Below are positions 54,028 to 63,109 of a DNA stretch of 64,000 bases, piece after piece. Numbering within the stretch: the first letter of the stretch is position 1; every line of letters starts with the position of its first letter. The DNA lies in contig NZ_AUFQ01000004.1 of the NCBI RefSeq assembly GCF_000426585.1, positions 1-64,000 on the forward strand. Reading direction: 5' to 3'. Source of the stretch: Segatella baroniae DSM 16972 = JCM 13447. GTDB taxonomy: Bacteria; Bacteroidota; Bacteroidia; Bacteroidales; Bacteroidaceae. The position numbers were made by a program, and so were the translations under genes. The notes under the pieces were generated by a model that did not search any database, was not told where the DNA came from, and was given only the letters and a program-made list of their open reading frames with translations.

Positions 54028-55593
54028 ATGAGCAACGGACGACTACTTTGGGCCGACGACGAGATAGAACTCTTGAAAGGCCACACCCTTTTTCTGAAGA
54101 TGAAAGGCTACGAAGTCATGACGGTCAGCAATGGTGTCGACGCCATCGAGGCCTGCCGCCGCCAAACATTCGACCTGGTTTTGCTCGACGAGATGATGCC
54201 CGGACTGACAGGACTACAGACCCTTCGGCAGATCAAAGACATACAGCCCGCCACGCCCGTCGTCATGGTGACGAAGAGCGAGGAAGAGAACATCATGGAC
54301 GAGGCCATCGGCTCGCAGATAGCCGACTACCTCATCAAGCCTGTCAACCCCAACCAGATACTGCTTTCGCTCAAGAAGTGCATCCACAAACAGGACCTCG
54401 TGTCGAGCGTCGTGCAGAGTGGCTACCGCCAAAGCTTCATCGACATCGCCGCCCAGATCGACAACTGCCGCACGACGGATGACTGGATGGATCTGTACAA
54501 GCGGCTGACCAAATGGGAACTGGAGCTGAGTGCGGGCGAAAACAGCATGGCCGACATGCTGGCCACGCAGCGGATGGAGGCCGACAACGCCTTCGGCAAG
54601 TTCGTAAAGAAGCACTATCTCGACTGGATGGGCAACCTGGAACAGGGTCGGAAGTCCGACCGTCCGCTCATGAGCCATGAGGTTTTCAAGAGCCGCGTCT
54701 TCCCTCTGCTCGACCAAAAGCGGAAGGTGTTCCTCATCGTCATCGACAACTTCCGTTACGACCAATGGCGCATGCTGGCACAGGAAATCGGCAACCTGTT
54801 CGACATCGACGACAATCTCTACATGAGCATGCTGCCCACCACCACGCAATATGCCCGCAACGCCATCTTCAGCGGCCTCATGCCCACGCAAATCAAGCAG
54901 ATGTTTCCGGAGTTGTGGGTGGACGAAGGCGAGGAAGAAGGCAAGAACCTGAACGAGGCCGCCCTCATCCGCACGCAGATGGAACGCTACCGCCGCCGGT
55001 TCACGTTCGACTATCATAAAATCAACGATTCGCAGGCGGCCGACAAGATGATGGAGCGGCGCGGCGAATGGGCCAACTACGACCTGAATGTGGTGGTCGT
55101 CAACTTCATCGACATGCTGTCGCACGCACGCACCGAATCGAAGATGGTGCGCGAACTGGCCGCCAACGAGCGGGCTTACCGCGACCTCACGCTCAGCTGG
55201 TTCCGCCATTCCGGCATCTACGAAATGTTCCGCGAGCTGGCGGCGGCCGACTTCCACGTGGTGCTGACGACCGACCACGGCAGCATTCGCGTGGGCAAGC
55301 CCGTCAAAATCATCGGCGACCGCAACACAAACACCAACCTGCGCTACAAGCTGGGCCGAAACCTGAACTACGACGCCAGGCAGGTGTTCGAACTGAAAGA
55401 GCCCAAACGGGCCTTCCTGCCGGCTCCCAACCTCAGCACGACATACGTGTTTGCGCTGGGCGACAGCTTTTTCGCCTACCCAAACAACTACAACTACTAC
55501 GTGTCCTACTACAAAGACACGTTCCAACACGGCGGTATCTCGATGGAGGAAATGCTCATTCCGCTCATCGACCTCACGCCCCGCCGACACTGA
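54028..55593 (+). CDS. porX: PorX, response regulator with PglZ/phosphatase domain
   Basis: This 521-residue regulator controls T9SS genes in the PorX/PorY system. The receiver domain (residues about 5-120) has the acidic pair Asp10-Asp11, the phosphoacceptor Asp54 (LLDEMMPG) and Lys83. The C-terminal PglZ/alkaline-phosphatase-like domain has VIDNFRYDQW and the metal-binding TTDHGSIRV. It is directly downstream of porW and 42 nt upstream of tsaE. Confidence 0.93.
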   Translation: MSNGRLLWADDEIELLKGHTLFLKMKGYEVMTVSNGVDAIEACRRQTFDLVLLDEMMPGLTGLQTLRQIKDIQPATPVVMVTKSEEENIMDEAIGSQIADYLIKPVNPNQILLSLKKCIHKQDLVSSVVQSGYRQSFIDIAAQIDNCRTTDDWMDLYKRLTKWELELSAGENSMADMLATQRMEADNAFGKFVKKHYLDWMGNLEQGRKSDRPLMSHEVFKSRVFPLLDQKRKVFLIVIDNFRYDQWRMLAQEIGNLFDIDDNLYMSMLPTTTQYARNAIFSGLMPTQIKQMFPELWVDEGEEEGKNLNEAALIRTQMERYRRRFTFDYHKINDSQAADKMMERRGEWANYDLNVVVVNFIDMLSHARTESKMVRELAANERAYRDLTLSWFRHSGIYEMFRELAAADFHVVLTTDHGSIRVGKPVKIIGDRNTNTNLRYKLGRNLNYDARQVFELKEPKRAFLPAPNLSTTYVFALGDSFFAYPNNYNYYVSYYKDTFQHGGISMEEMLIPLIDLTPRRH

Positions 55594-55635
55594 AGGCCCG
55601 AAACGACAAGACGAAACATCAAGCACCAAGACTAT

Positions 55636-56046
55636 ATGGAAATCAAAATCACATCACTCGACAGCATTCAAGACGCCGCCCGCACGTTTATCAGCCAGAT
55701 GGGCGACCGCAAGGTCTTCGCGTTCTACGGCCACATGGGGGCCGGCAAGACCACTTTCATCAAGGCCCTATGCGTGGCCATGGGCGTGGAAGACGTCATC
55801 ACGTCGCCCACTTTCTCGCTCGTCAACGACTATACCGACCGCAACGGCAACTCCATCTACCACTTCGACTTCTACCGCATCAAGAAGTTGGAGGAGGTCT
55901 ACGACATGGGCTACGAGGATTACTTCTACAGTGGCAGCCTATGCCTCATGGAATGGCCCGAACTCATCGAGGAGTTGCTGCCCGAAGACGCCGTGAAAGT
56001 GACCATCACAGAGCAGGCCGACGGGTCACGACAGGTCGCTTTTTAG
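55636..56046 (+). CDS. tsaE: tRNA threonylcarbamoyladenosine synthesis ATPase TsaE
   Basis: This 136-residue ATPase is needed for the t6A37 modification with TsaB, TsaC and TsaD. It has Walker A GHMGAGKTTFIKAL, TSPTFSLVNDY and the HFDFYRI segment. It is the final gene of the permease-porW-porX-tsaE run. Confidence 0.95.
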   Translation: MEIKITSLDSIQDAARTFISQMGDRKVFAFYGHMGAGKTTFIKALCVAMGVEDVITSPTFSLVNDYTDRNGNSIYHFDFYRIKKLEEVYDMGYEDYFYSGSLCLMEWPELIEELLPEDAVKVTITEQADGSRQVAF

Positions 56047-56101
56047 GTGAAAGGCGAAGAACGAAGGACAAAGCGCGCATGAAGTGAAGGGTCGGCGACG
56101 A

Positions 56102-56150
56102 AGCGTGGAGAATGGGAGGGCAATGCCAAGCATTCTCCACGCTTTCTCTT
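56102..56150 (+). terminator. Terminator after tsaE
   Basis: AGCGTGGAGAATG (56102-56114) / CATTCTCCACGCT (56131-56143), a 13-bp stem with a 16-nt loop, is followed by TTCTCTT. Confidence 0.8.
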
Positions 56151-56394
56151 GCCGCCCGACGAGGCCGTGCCGGCGGCCACCGATAGCTTGCCTGGCCGAC
56201 AGCCAAGTTGCCAAGTTGGCCGGCCGACACGCGCCTGCTCAAAACTCGCCTATTCGCCAGCTCAAGATTTGTCAATTTTTGCTCATAAAAAACGGGCTTG
56301 TCGCTTTCTTCAATCAGCACCGCAACAGGCCCCCCTTTTGCCCGTTGTGCCGCCCGCCGGCCGTCTTCAAGCCGCCCATCCCCGCACTTCTCGG

Positions 56395-56495
56395 CCCCGA
56401 AAGCAGCCTTTCCAGCCGCTGGAAGCAGAACTTTCACCTCGCCAAAAGGCCATGACGGTCTTGCGAAAGCCATCCTTTCGGCGCGTAAAAGTACA
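56395..56495 (+). repeat. Very degenerate ~22-bp unit array
   Basis: Units such as CGAAAGCAGCCTTTCCAGC, GAAGCAGAACTTTCACCTC and CGCCAAAAGGCCATG keep the AAAGCAGNCTTT spacing of the family. This is a decayed copy. Confidence 0.45.
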
Positions 56496-56737
56496 GCGAT
56501 GGCAAACAGTACAAGCCGCTTTAGAACACTAAAAGCCATCAACTTCCTGACAATCAACGAACTACACAAAACCAGAAATCCTGCCGTTTCCCATTGAAAC
56601 TCCTTTCCCCTTCTGAAAAACCTCACTTTTCAGGTCTCATTTGTCAAGAAAATTCATTATTTTCAGTCCAAATCAATCATCAAAAAAAACGGTCAGCACG
56701 CTACCCACGACAATTGATTTGAGAGCTAAAAGCCACG

Positions 56738-57482
56738 ATGAGTCGAAAAAAGACCAAGACCTTCGGCCTAGCTTTCTTTGTCACTGGCCAGACAGGGTAG
56801 CTCGCTGCGCTCGCAAGCCTACCCTCTAAAAGGATCAACCGCCAAGGCGGTAGTGCGCACTGCACCATGACTATGTCCCCATGAGCCATTGGGTACCAAG
56901 AAATGCCTGTCGCAGGCGGCGCAGGAAGTGAAGCCGGAGGCTTCATCGCTTGATAACCCCTGGTTATCTCTGCGAAGCGGAGTGACCAGGGGATAGAAGA
57001 CCAAGAGGAAATCGACCCTGGAAGGGTCGCCCAAAGACAGCCGTGATGACTCTGGACGACCCCTCCTGGGTCGACGGATGGATGGTGGGCACCCCTCCCC
57101 CGGTCATCCTGCGGCATGACCGGGGGTTACGGAGAGGTGAAGCCGCCGGCTTCAACACCCGCAAGAAAGCCTCGGATTCCGTCATGCGAGCCTGCCCGCC
57201 CGCCATCAAGGGGCAGCCGGCGGCAGCCATGACCATCCTATTGCCCTTGTAGCCCATACCTCCGCATGCTTCAAAAACCAATTGGCAATTCCTACAACCA
57301 CCCTTCAAGCCCGACAACATCCACCACAAATACAAAAAGGACCAAGACCTTCGGCCTAGATGTCTCCGTCACAGGCCAGGCAGGGTAGCTCGCTTCGCTC
57401 GCAACCCCGCCCTCTAAAAGGACCAACCGCCAAGGCGGTAGTGCGCAATGCACCATGACTATGTGCCAATGAACCGGTTTAG
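56738..57482 (-). repeat. Palindromic module, copy C (inverted)
   Basis: All blocks of copies A and B are present in the opposite orientation: GAAGCC/GGCTTC, CCCCTGG…CCAGGGG, two CGACCC/GGGTCG pairs, CCCCCGGTCATCCTGCGGC with GCATGACCGGGGG, and GAAGCCGCCGGCTTC. A head segment (ACCGCC/GGCGGT with the …GCGAGCG…CTACCC block) is found at both ends (56740-56880 and 57335-57480), so this copy has two heads flanking the palindrome series. Confidence 0.85.
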
Positions 57483-57606
57483 GCTTATCAAACAGGCAGC
57501 TTTGGGCGCGTGAACGGGCTGCTTTTGTTTATCAAGTGGCTTACTTTTGCGATGTGAACACGCTGCTCTTGGCGTGTGAACGGCCTGCTTTTGTTTGTCA
57601 AAGAGG
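57483..57606 (-). repeat. ~22-bp unit array
   Basis: About five units with cores GGGCTGCTTTTGTTTATC, CTTACTTTTGCGATG and GGCCTGCTTTTGTTTGTC. It is adjacent to module copy C, as at the other composite sites. Confidence 0.7.
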
Positions 57607-57631
57607 TATTTTACTCCAAATCGGTCGGTTC

Positions 57632-57788
57632 ATAGCAGCATGGTCATGGTACACTGCGCACTACCGCCTTGGCGGTTGGTCCTTTTAGAGGGCGGGGTTG
57701 CGAGCGCAGCGAGCTACCCTATCTAACCTGTGACAGAGGAAGCTAGGCCGAAGATCTTGGTCTTTTTTACGCCTGTGGTGATTATGTG
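57632..57788 (+). repeat. Palindromic module, head segment only (copy D)
   Basis: It has the ACCGCCTTGGCGGT palindrome, the GCGAGCGCAGCGAGCTACCC block and the AAGCTAGGCCGAAGATCTTGG block of the module, then diverges. It is a truncated or minimal copy facing copy C. Confidence 0.8.
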
Positions 57789-57963
57789 CGGACCCGATAG
57801 GTGAAGTTGGCCAAACGACCCCAAATGGTATGCCCACACCAAAGCCATATAAAAGAAAAGGAGGCTAAATATGACATTGAAAGGGATATAGACACATTGT
57901 CGGCAGCCCCCCCGCACCAAAGAAATCACGCAGGAAAACCTATAGACCGGGAAGGCGAATCGA

Positions 57964-57999
57964 TAAAAAAGGGCGACGATGACTCTTTTTTATCGTCTC
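57964..57999 (-). terminator. Terminator overlapping the tadA stop codon
   Basis: On the minus strand GGAGACGAT / ATCGTCGCC (57999-57991 and 57980-57972) flanks an A-rich loop and is followed by CTTTTTTATCG. The TAA stop of tadA (57992-57990) straddles the stem-loop junction, an economical overlap. Confidence 0.75.
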
Positions 58000-58433
58000 C
58001 TTTGAAAAAAATCCTGCATCAATTCGCGACACTCGGCTTCAAGCACGCCGCCCGTTACTTCCGTCTTGGGATGAAAGGCCTGGGGAGCAAAGCGGGAGAA
58101 GCCCCGCTTCTCGTCTGTCGCGCCATAGACCACACGACTGATTTGCGACCATCCCAAGGCTCCGGCACACATCACGCACGGCTCCACCGTCACATAGAGC
58201 GTGCAGTCCTTGAGGTATTTGCCGCCCAACATGTCGGCCGCCGAGGTGATGGCTTGCATCTCGGCATGCGCCGTCACGTCGCGGAGCGTCTCCGTCAGAT
58301 TGTGCGTCCGGCTGATGACGCGGTCGCGACACACGACAACGGCGCCCACGGGAATCTCGCCTTTGTCGAAAGCCCGTTGCGCCTCGTCGAGCGCACGGCG
58401 CATATAAAGTTCGTCTTTGTTTTCCGTTTCCAT
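57990..58433 (-). CDS. tadA: tRNA adenosine(34) deaminase
   Basis: This 147-residue zinc enzyme converts A34 of tRNA-Arg(ACG) to inosine. Zinc ligands and the proton shuttle are in TAHAEMQAI (HAE) and PCVMCAGAL (PCxxC). VPEKGEIPVGAVVV-type residues (KGEIPVGAVVV) begin the core. It is 4 nt downstream of the unknown membrane protein on the same strand. Confidence 0.93.
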   Translation of the reverse strand: METENKDELYMRRALDEAQRAFDKGEIPVGAVVVCRDRVISRTHNLTETLRDVTAHAEMQAITSAADMLGGKYLKDCTLYVTVEPCVMCAGALGWSQISRVVYGATDEKRGFSRFAPQAFHPKTEVTGGVLEAECRELMQDFFQRRR

Positions 58434-58437
58434 CGTT

Positions 58438-59280
58438 TTACTTCAAGATTACTTTCTTTTTGATATTGTAAAGTTCGACATCCAATCCATAGCCCTTTGT
58501 CGGTTCGACCGTGATATGGCCGAAACACTCGTAGTCGATGCCAAAAGTATAGTCCATTCGTCCCTTCAGGAGCAGGTCATCCACCCACGCGCTGTCTGTC
58601 TCAAGGCGTGAAGAATATCCTCCATCGCCGCTCGGAACAGTATGAAACGTAAGTTTGCCTATTTTTGTGCGCGACAACCGCAACATCTTGCCCGGCACTG
58701 TGACCTCAGCCACATCGAACGCGCAATCGGCCAAAGCCAGATTCAGGTCGCGCCGAAAGGAGAGCGAGTCGCCCCGAACGCCATTCACAAGCAGCGAAAC
58801 GCAGCGCAAGGAAGCATGATTGACCCTGGACAGGAAGTCGCGAAGCATGGCCGAAGGCATTTGAATGCGCACGACAGCCTCCAACCGCTCGCCGGCAACA
58901 ACGCTGTCCGACGCCTGTTCGTTCGGCATGAGTTCCATGCTTAGCGGCGTCATGTCCTCGCCCCGCAGCGTCGGAAGGAGTGCCAAATGCAGCGTCCGGC
59001 CCTGCATGCGGACCTCGACAAACTGATACGGATAGCTGACGACGACGTCTTTCAAGCTGTCATTGGCTTCCAAGCTGACGATGTAGTTATCCTCCGAGAC
59101 CAGATTTTCCAAGGCGGAATCAACCGAAACGATGTCCGCTATCTCCCGGACATGGATGGTTTTCATTTTGTCAAGATAGACAACGGGCTTGTCAGGCACC
59201 ACGTCAAAGACGGGAGAAACAAGTGTCAGCACGACCGTGGCGGCCAAAAGGCTTATGATGATATGAGTGGTGGTTTTCAT
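58438..59280 (-). CDS. Membrane-anchored protein of unknown function, ABC operon
   Basis: I do not recognise this 280-residue protein. It has a single N-terminal hydrophobic segment (THIIISLLAATVVLTLVSPVF), so it is anchored with the rest outside the cytoplasm. The body is rich in beta-strand patterns (VVSYPYQFVEVRMQGRTLHL, AVVRIQMPS) without Cys. It lies 17 nt downstream of the ABC permease and immediately upstream of tadA. The order ATPase-permease-this gene suggests that it serves the same exporter. Confidence 0.65.
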   Translation of the reverse strand: MKTTTHIIISLLAATVVLTLVSPVFDVVPDKPVVYLDKMKTIHVREIADIVSVDSALENLVSEDNYIVSLEANDSLKDVVVSYPYQFVEVRMQGRTLHLALLPTLRGEDMTPLSMELMPNEQASDSVVAGERLEAVVRIQMPSAMLRDFLSRVNHASLRCVSLLVNGVRGDSLSFRRDLNLALADCAFDVAEVTVPGKMLRLSRTKIGKLTFHTVPSGDGGYSSRLETDSAWVDDLLLKGRMDYTFGIDYECFGHITVEPTKGYGLDVELYNIKKKVILK

Positions 59281-59297
59281 TGCAATAGCCTCCTTTC

Positions 59298-60068
59298 TTA
59301 CATTCGGTCGATTATTTCCAATTCACAAAGCCGCTTATAGGACAGCCAGAAATTACAGACAGCCAGGATGGCACCCCAAACAGCAATCATGTCGAAGAAG
59401 AAGGGCGCCCTGGCGGCAAAGAAAATGACGAGAAAAAGCCACACCAGGCCGATGCAAAACAGGCTGACGGTGGTGCTCAGAAACGGTCGACGGGGGAAGA
59501 CAAAACACCCCAGCACATAGCAGGAGACGCAGAAAGCATAAGCGATTACAGGATAGGCGCTTGCGGGAAGCAACACTTCAGAACTATCCTCCCAGTCAAA
59601 CCACCATTGCATCGCAATGCTAGCTTTTGGCAAAGCGGATGAGAAAACAACCACGCGCAGACCGTCGAACACGAAGAAAACGACATGGAACACGAGCAGA
59701 TAGCCCACAACGAAGATGAGCACACGGGCCAGCCAACTCTCCAACATGGTCACGGGTGTGGTGAGTACATGGATGCGCCCTGCCTTTTGCTGGCCGTCGA
59801 TGAACATGCGGCTGGCCGCCACGCAGCCTCCACCATACAACAAGAGGGAACCGATGGCCAAGATTCCCAGCTTGGCAGGGTCATGGGACATCATGCCATC
59901 AGACGGATAGTGGACAGACCGATAGGACATGAGTGAGACAAAGACCTCGGCGGCCGCAACAAGTCCTGCCAGAATGGGCGTGAATGTCATGGCAAACGAT
60001 TTCTGTTCGGCCCACAACTTGCGCAGACAAGCCGCAAAACGATGGTTGTCAAACAGCTGATCAGTCAT
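59298..60068 (-). CDS. ABC transporter permease-like membrane protein
   Basis: This 256-residue protein has about six hydrophobic spans, for example FTPILAGLVAAAEVFVSLM, VLIFVVGYLLVFHVVFFVF and FCIGLVWLFLVIFFAA. It has no family motif I can name, but its position, overlapping the ATPase stop by 8 nt, makes it the transmembrane partner. The substrate is unknown; an antimicrobial-peptide or signal exporter is possible. Confidence 0.75.
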   Translation of the reverse strand: MTDQLFDNHRFAACLRKLWAEQKSFAMTFTPILAGLVAAAEVFVSLMSYRSVHYPSDGMMSHDPAKLGILAIGSLLLYGGGCVAASRMFIDGQQKAGRIHVLTTPVTMLESWLARVLIFVVGYLLVFHVVFFVFDGLRVVVFSSALPKASIAMQWWFDWEDSSEVLLPASAYPVIAYAFCVSCYVLGCFVFPRRPFLSTTVSLFCIGLVWLFLVIFFAARAPFFFDMIAVWGAILAVCNFWLSYKRLCELEIIDRM

Positions 60069-60774
60069 GATGCACCTCCCTTCCTTGCATGGCTTGTTCG
60101 AAAAATTCTTCCAGATTTGCAGCGCAATCCAACGGCTCGTTACGGATGATTTCGCTGCGGTCGATGAGCAACACGTGGTTGATGACGGCCTCGATGTCCT
60201 TCACCTGGTGCGTAGAGACGACGAAGATGCGGTCATCGGACAGGCCCTGCGTGATGAACTCACGAAACTGCCGCTTGCCCGGGATGTCGAGTCCGTTAGT
60301 GGGTTCGTCCATCAGCAGCACCCGGGTGTGGGTCGCCATGGCGAAACTCATGAAGATTTTCTTGCGCTGTCCGAGCGAGAGAGCGTCGAGCCGCACGTCA
60401 GCTGTCATGCCGAAGGTGCTGAGATAGGCCTGCATGTCGACCATCGAAAAGCGGGGATAGAACACGCTGTTGGTAGCGATGTAGGCTTCAAGCGTGACGT
60501 GAGGCAGTTCGAACTCATCGGGAACGAGAAAGATTTCACGCATGGTGGCGGGTCGGCGCAGGCGAACGTTGGTAGTGTCGAACTCCACCCTGCCTGTATC
60601 GGGTGTCAACAGACCTGTCATCAAGTACAAGAGCGTGGATTTGCCGGCGCCATTGGGCCCCAAAAGCCCATAGACACGGCCCGGATGGAGCGACAGGGAG
60701 AAATCGCGAAACACGAAATCGCTGTGGCCGGGATAGCGAAACGAAAGTTGCCGAATGTCCATACGATTGATCAT
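60061..60774 (-). CDS. ABC transporter ATPase (exporter type)
   Basis: This 237-residue nucleotide-binding protein has Walker A GLLGPNGAGKSTLLY, a signature variant LSLGQRKK, Walker B RVLLMDEPTNGLD and the switch His in STHQVKD. It resembles the CcmA-type ATPases of two-component exporters. I chose the ATG at 60774; an ATG at 60762 is the alternative, and the GTG at 60801 is unlikely. Its minus-strand promoter lies around 60834-60841. Confidence 0.9.
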   Translation of the reverse strand: MINRMDIRQLSFRYPGHSDFVFRDFSLSLHPGRVYGLLGPNGAGKSTLLYLMTGLLTPDTGRVEFDTTNVRLRRPATMREIFLVPDEFELPHVTLEAYIATNSVFYPRFSMVDMQAYLSTFGMTADVRLDALSLGQRKKIFMSFAMATHTRVLLMDEPTNGLDIPGKRQFREFITQGLSDDRIFVVSTHQVKDIEAVINHVLLIDRSEIIRNEPLDCAANLEEFFEQAMQGREVHHD

Positions 60775-60833
60775 AAACCATAAACGCGGCCTATGAAACA
60801 CGATCGCGGTTCCATAAGCCCGGTATATATCGG

Positions 60834-60841
60834 CAAAAATA
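60834..60841 (-). promoter_or_regulatory. -7 box of the ABC exporter operon
   Basis: TATTTTTG on the minus strand, about 60 nt upstream of the chosen start. It is divergent from the yraN promoter. Confidence 0.5.
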
Positions 60842-60849
60842 GGTGATTT

Positions 60850-60882
60850 TTTGAATAATATAAAATAATAATCGTATTTTTG
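60850..60882 (+). promoter_or_regulatory. Promoter of yraN
   Basis: TTTG (60850-60853) and TATTTTTG (60875-60882) with a 21-nt spacer match the Bacteroidetes consensus, 28 nt before the start codon. Confidence 0.6.
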
Positions 60883-60909
60883 TAAAAGAATAACAATACG
60901 GATAGCCTG

Positions 60910-61284
60910 ATGGCTTCACACAACGACCTTGGCAAGTGGGGCGAGGAATTGGCCGCCCAACATCTGCGGGAACAGGGCTACACCATTCTCGACCGCGACT
61001 GGCGACTGGGCCATCGCGACCTCGACATCGTGGCCCGCACGCCCGACGGCACCACCGTGGTGTTTGTCGAGGTGAAGACGCGCACGTCTGACGTGGTCAG
61101 CAGACCGCAGGACGCCGTCGACGCACGCAAGGTCAGAAGTCTGGGAGCGGCTGCCAATGCCTACGTCAAGGAGTTTCAGCTATGGGACGAACTGCGTTTC
61201 GACCTCATCTCCATCATTGGCGACCGTGCCGAAACGGCGTTGCTGGAACATGTGGAGGACGCTTTCAACCCCCTCCTTATATAA
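60910..61284 (+). CDS. YraN/UPF0102-family nuclease-like protein
   Basis: This 124-residue protein has the UPF0102 pattern GKWGEELAAQHLREQGYTILDRDWRLGHRDLDIVARTPDG and VFVEVKTRT, an active-site layout like that of Holliday junction resolvases. Its biological role is not settled. It starts the yraN-birA-pyrH run. Confidence 0.92.
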   Translation: MASHNDLGKWGEELAAQHLREQGYTILDRDWRLGHRDLDIVARTPDGTTVVFVEVKTRTSDVVSRPQDAVDARKVRSLGAAANAYVKEFQLWDELRFDLISIIGDRAETALLEHVEDAFNPLLI

Positions 61285-61347
61285 TAAGGTGGAGAAAGCG
61301 GAAAGCCTTCGGCTTGCGACAGCCGCCAAAATAGGAAGGGAAAAATA

Positions 61348-62121
61348 ATGATCAAATGGCCTTTTAGGAAGAAGACGACCGTGGAAACGCCGTCGGCAAC
61401 CATCATCAGGTTGGACGAAATCGACTCCACCAACAACTATCTGCGCCTGCACGCGCCACAGACGGAAGCGTGGATGACGGTGGTGACGGCCGAATTTCAG
61501 ACTGCCGGACGCGGGCAAGGCACCCACACATGGGAGAGCAAGCCCGCAGAGAACCTGCTGTTCAGCGTGCTGACACATCCCGTGATGGTGCCCGTGCGCA
61601 GCCAATTCCTGCTGTCAGAGGCGGGCGCGCTGGCCCTGAAGGAAGTGTTGGACGGCTACACGGACGGTATCACGCTGAAATGGCCCAACGATGTCTACTG
61701 GAACGACCGCAAACTGAGCGGCACGCTCATCGAAACGTCCATCGGCGGCGGGCACATCAAGAACTGCATATTCGGCATTGGACTGAACGTGAACCAACGG
61801 ACGTTTGAGAGCGACGCGCCCAATCCGGTGTCGCTGGCACAGATTCTGGGGCACGACGTCGACCGGGAGCTGCTGCTCAAACAGATTGTCGCAGCCTTTG
61901 AAAAGTATTACCGCATGCTGGAGAACGGGCAATACAATGCCATTTCGGCCCTCTACCACGAGGCCTTGTATCGCCGAAAAGGTGCTTACACGTATGAAGA
62001 CGGCGACGGCAGGTTCGAAGCCACGATCGTGGAGGTGGGCGACGATGGGCTGCTGGTGCTGCGAGATGGCGACGGCAGGTTCCGGGAATATGAGTTCAGG
62101 GAAGTGAAATTTGTATTATAA
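61348..62121 (+). CDS. birA: Biotin-[acetyl-CoA-carboxylase] ligase
   Basis: This 257-residue enzyme activates biotin with ATP and attaches it to the carrier lysine of biotin enzymes. It has the IDSTNNYL start, TAGRGQGTHTWESK (biotin/AMP-binding loop), and LKWPNDVYWNDRKLSG. No N-terminal helix-turn-helix is present, so it is a class I ligase without repressor function. It is 63 nt after yraN. Confidence 0.92.
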   Translation: MIKWPFRKKTTVETPSATIIRLDEIDSTNNYLRLHAPQTEAWMTVVTAEFQTAGRGQGTHTWESKPAENLLFSVLTHPVMVPVRSQFLLSEAGALALKEVLDGYTDGITLKWPNDVYWNDRKLSGTLIETSIGGGHIKNCIFGIGLNVNQRTFESDAPNPVSLAQILGHDVDRELLLKQIVAAFEKYYRMLENGQYNAISALYHEALYRRKGAYTYEDGDGRFEATIVEVGDDGLLVLRDGDGRFREYEFREVKFVL

Positions 62122-62139
62122 ATCAATTATCAATACCTC

Positions 62140-62850
62140 ATGGCAAGATTTAAAAGAATATTATTGAAGCTCAGTGGTGAGAGTCTGATGGGGCAACAGC
62201 ATTTCGGTATCGACCCGGAACGCCTTGCCGACTACGCCAGACAGATTAAGGAAGTGCACGAAATGGGCGTGCAGATTGGTATCGTGATAGGCGGTGGCAA
62301 CATCTTCCGTGGCCTGAGTGGCAGCCAGAAAGGCTTCGACCGCGTGAAAGGCGACCAGATGGGCATGTGCGCGACGGTCATCAACTCGCTGGCGTTGAGC
62401 AGTGCACTGGGCGCCATCGGCGTGAAGACAAAAGTGTTGACGGCCATCCGCATGGAACCTATCGGCGAATTTTACAACAAATGGAAAGCCATCGAAGCGA
62501 TGGAAGCCGGCTATGTGTGCATCTTCTCGGCTGGAACGGGCAGCCCCTACTTCACCACCGACACCGGAAGTTCGCTCCGAGGCATTGAAATCGAGGCCGA
62601 CGTCATGCTGAAAGGCACGCGCGTGGACGGTGTCTACACGGCCGACCCGGAGAAGGATCCGACCGCCACGAAGTTCAAGGACATCGCCTACGACGAAATC
62701 TACACCCGTGGATTGAAGGTGATGGACCTCACGGCCACCACCATGTGCAAAGAGAACGACCTGCCCATCTACGTTTTCAACATGGACATCGCAGGAAATC
62801 TGAAGAAAGTGATGGACGGCGAGGACATCGGAACGCTGGTACACAACTGA
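62140..62850 (+). CDS. pyrH: UMP kinase
   Basis: This 236-residue bacterial UMP kinase phosphorylates UMP to UDP. Motifs are ILLKLSGESLMG, IVIGGGNIFRGL and the nucleotide-binding AGTGSPYFTTDT. The frame ends at a TGA after GTLVHN. It lies 18 nt downstream of birA. Confidence 0.96.
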   Translation: MARFKRILLKLSGESLMGQQHFGIDPERLADYARQIKEVHEMGVQIGIVIGGGNIFRGLSGSQKGFDRVKGDQMGMCATVINSLALSSALGAIGVKTKVLTAIRMEPIGEFYNKWKAIEAMEAGYVCIFSAGTGSPYFTTDTGSSLRGIEIEADVMLKGTRVDGVYTADPEKDPTATKFKDIAYDEIYTRGLKVMDLTATTMCKENDLPIYVFNMDIAGNLKKVMDGEDIGTLVHN

Positions 62851-62884
62851 GCGAAGCCCCTTGTGACGCACCCTTTCACAACCG

Positions 62885-62930
62885 ACGCACCTTGGCGAGC
62901 CTGCGACAGAGGCGCCCAAGGTGCGTTCAT
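62885..62930 (+). terminator. Hairpin after pyrH
   Basis: ACGCACCTTGG (62885-62895) / CCAAGGTGCGT (62916-62926) is a perfect 11-bp stem with an internal GC-rich extension. The T-run after it is weak (TCATGTTTGG). Confidence 0.6.
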
Positions 62931-62998
62931 GTTTGGCAACGCTGTATTAAAAAGCGTTAAACACATAAGAATTGTATAAACTTTCATCTGCTTTTTCC

Positions 62999-63006
62999 TA
63001 TCTTTG
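62999..63006 (+). promoter_or_regulatory. -7 box upstream of the second susC
   Basis: TATCTTTG matches the Bacteroidetes consensus and would give a leader of about 100 nt. The -33 region has only a TTG at 62972-62974, about 24 nt away. Confidence 0.5.
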
Positions 63007-63109
63007 TGTCATCTCTTGGCGTAGAGCTTACGTTGACCGAAACCTAAGTAATCGATTCTATACCTTCGTTCTTTTTTTAAATACACTAACCATTTTAACC
63101 TTATTAATT

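Larger units (their letters stand above)
56047..56737. other. Intergenic region after tsaE, with degenerate repeats
   Basis: No gene is convincing here; frames overlap and codon use is poor. It contains the terminator at 56102-56150 and degenerate CTGC/AAAGCAG units at 56395-56495. I see nothing else. Confidence 0.5.

Noticed and set aside
54214..55629. A 471-codon minus-strand frame antisense to porX
   Set aside because: The receiver and PglZ motifs of PorX are on the plus strand.
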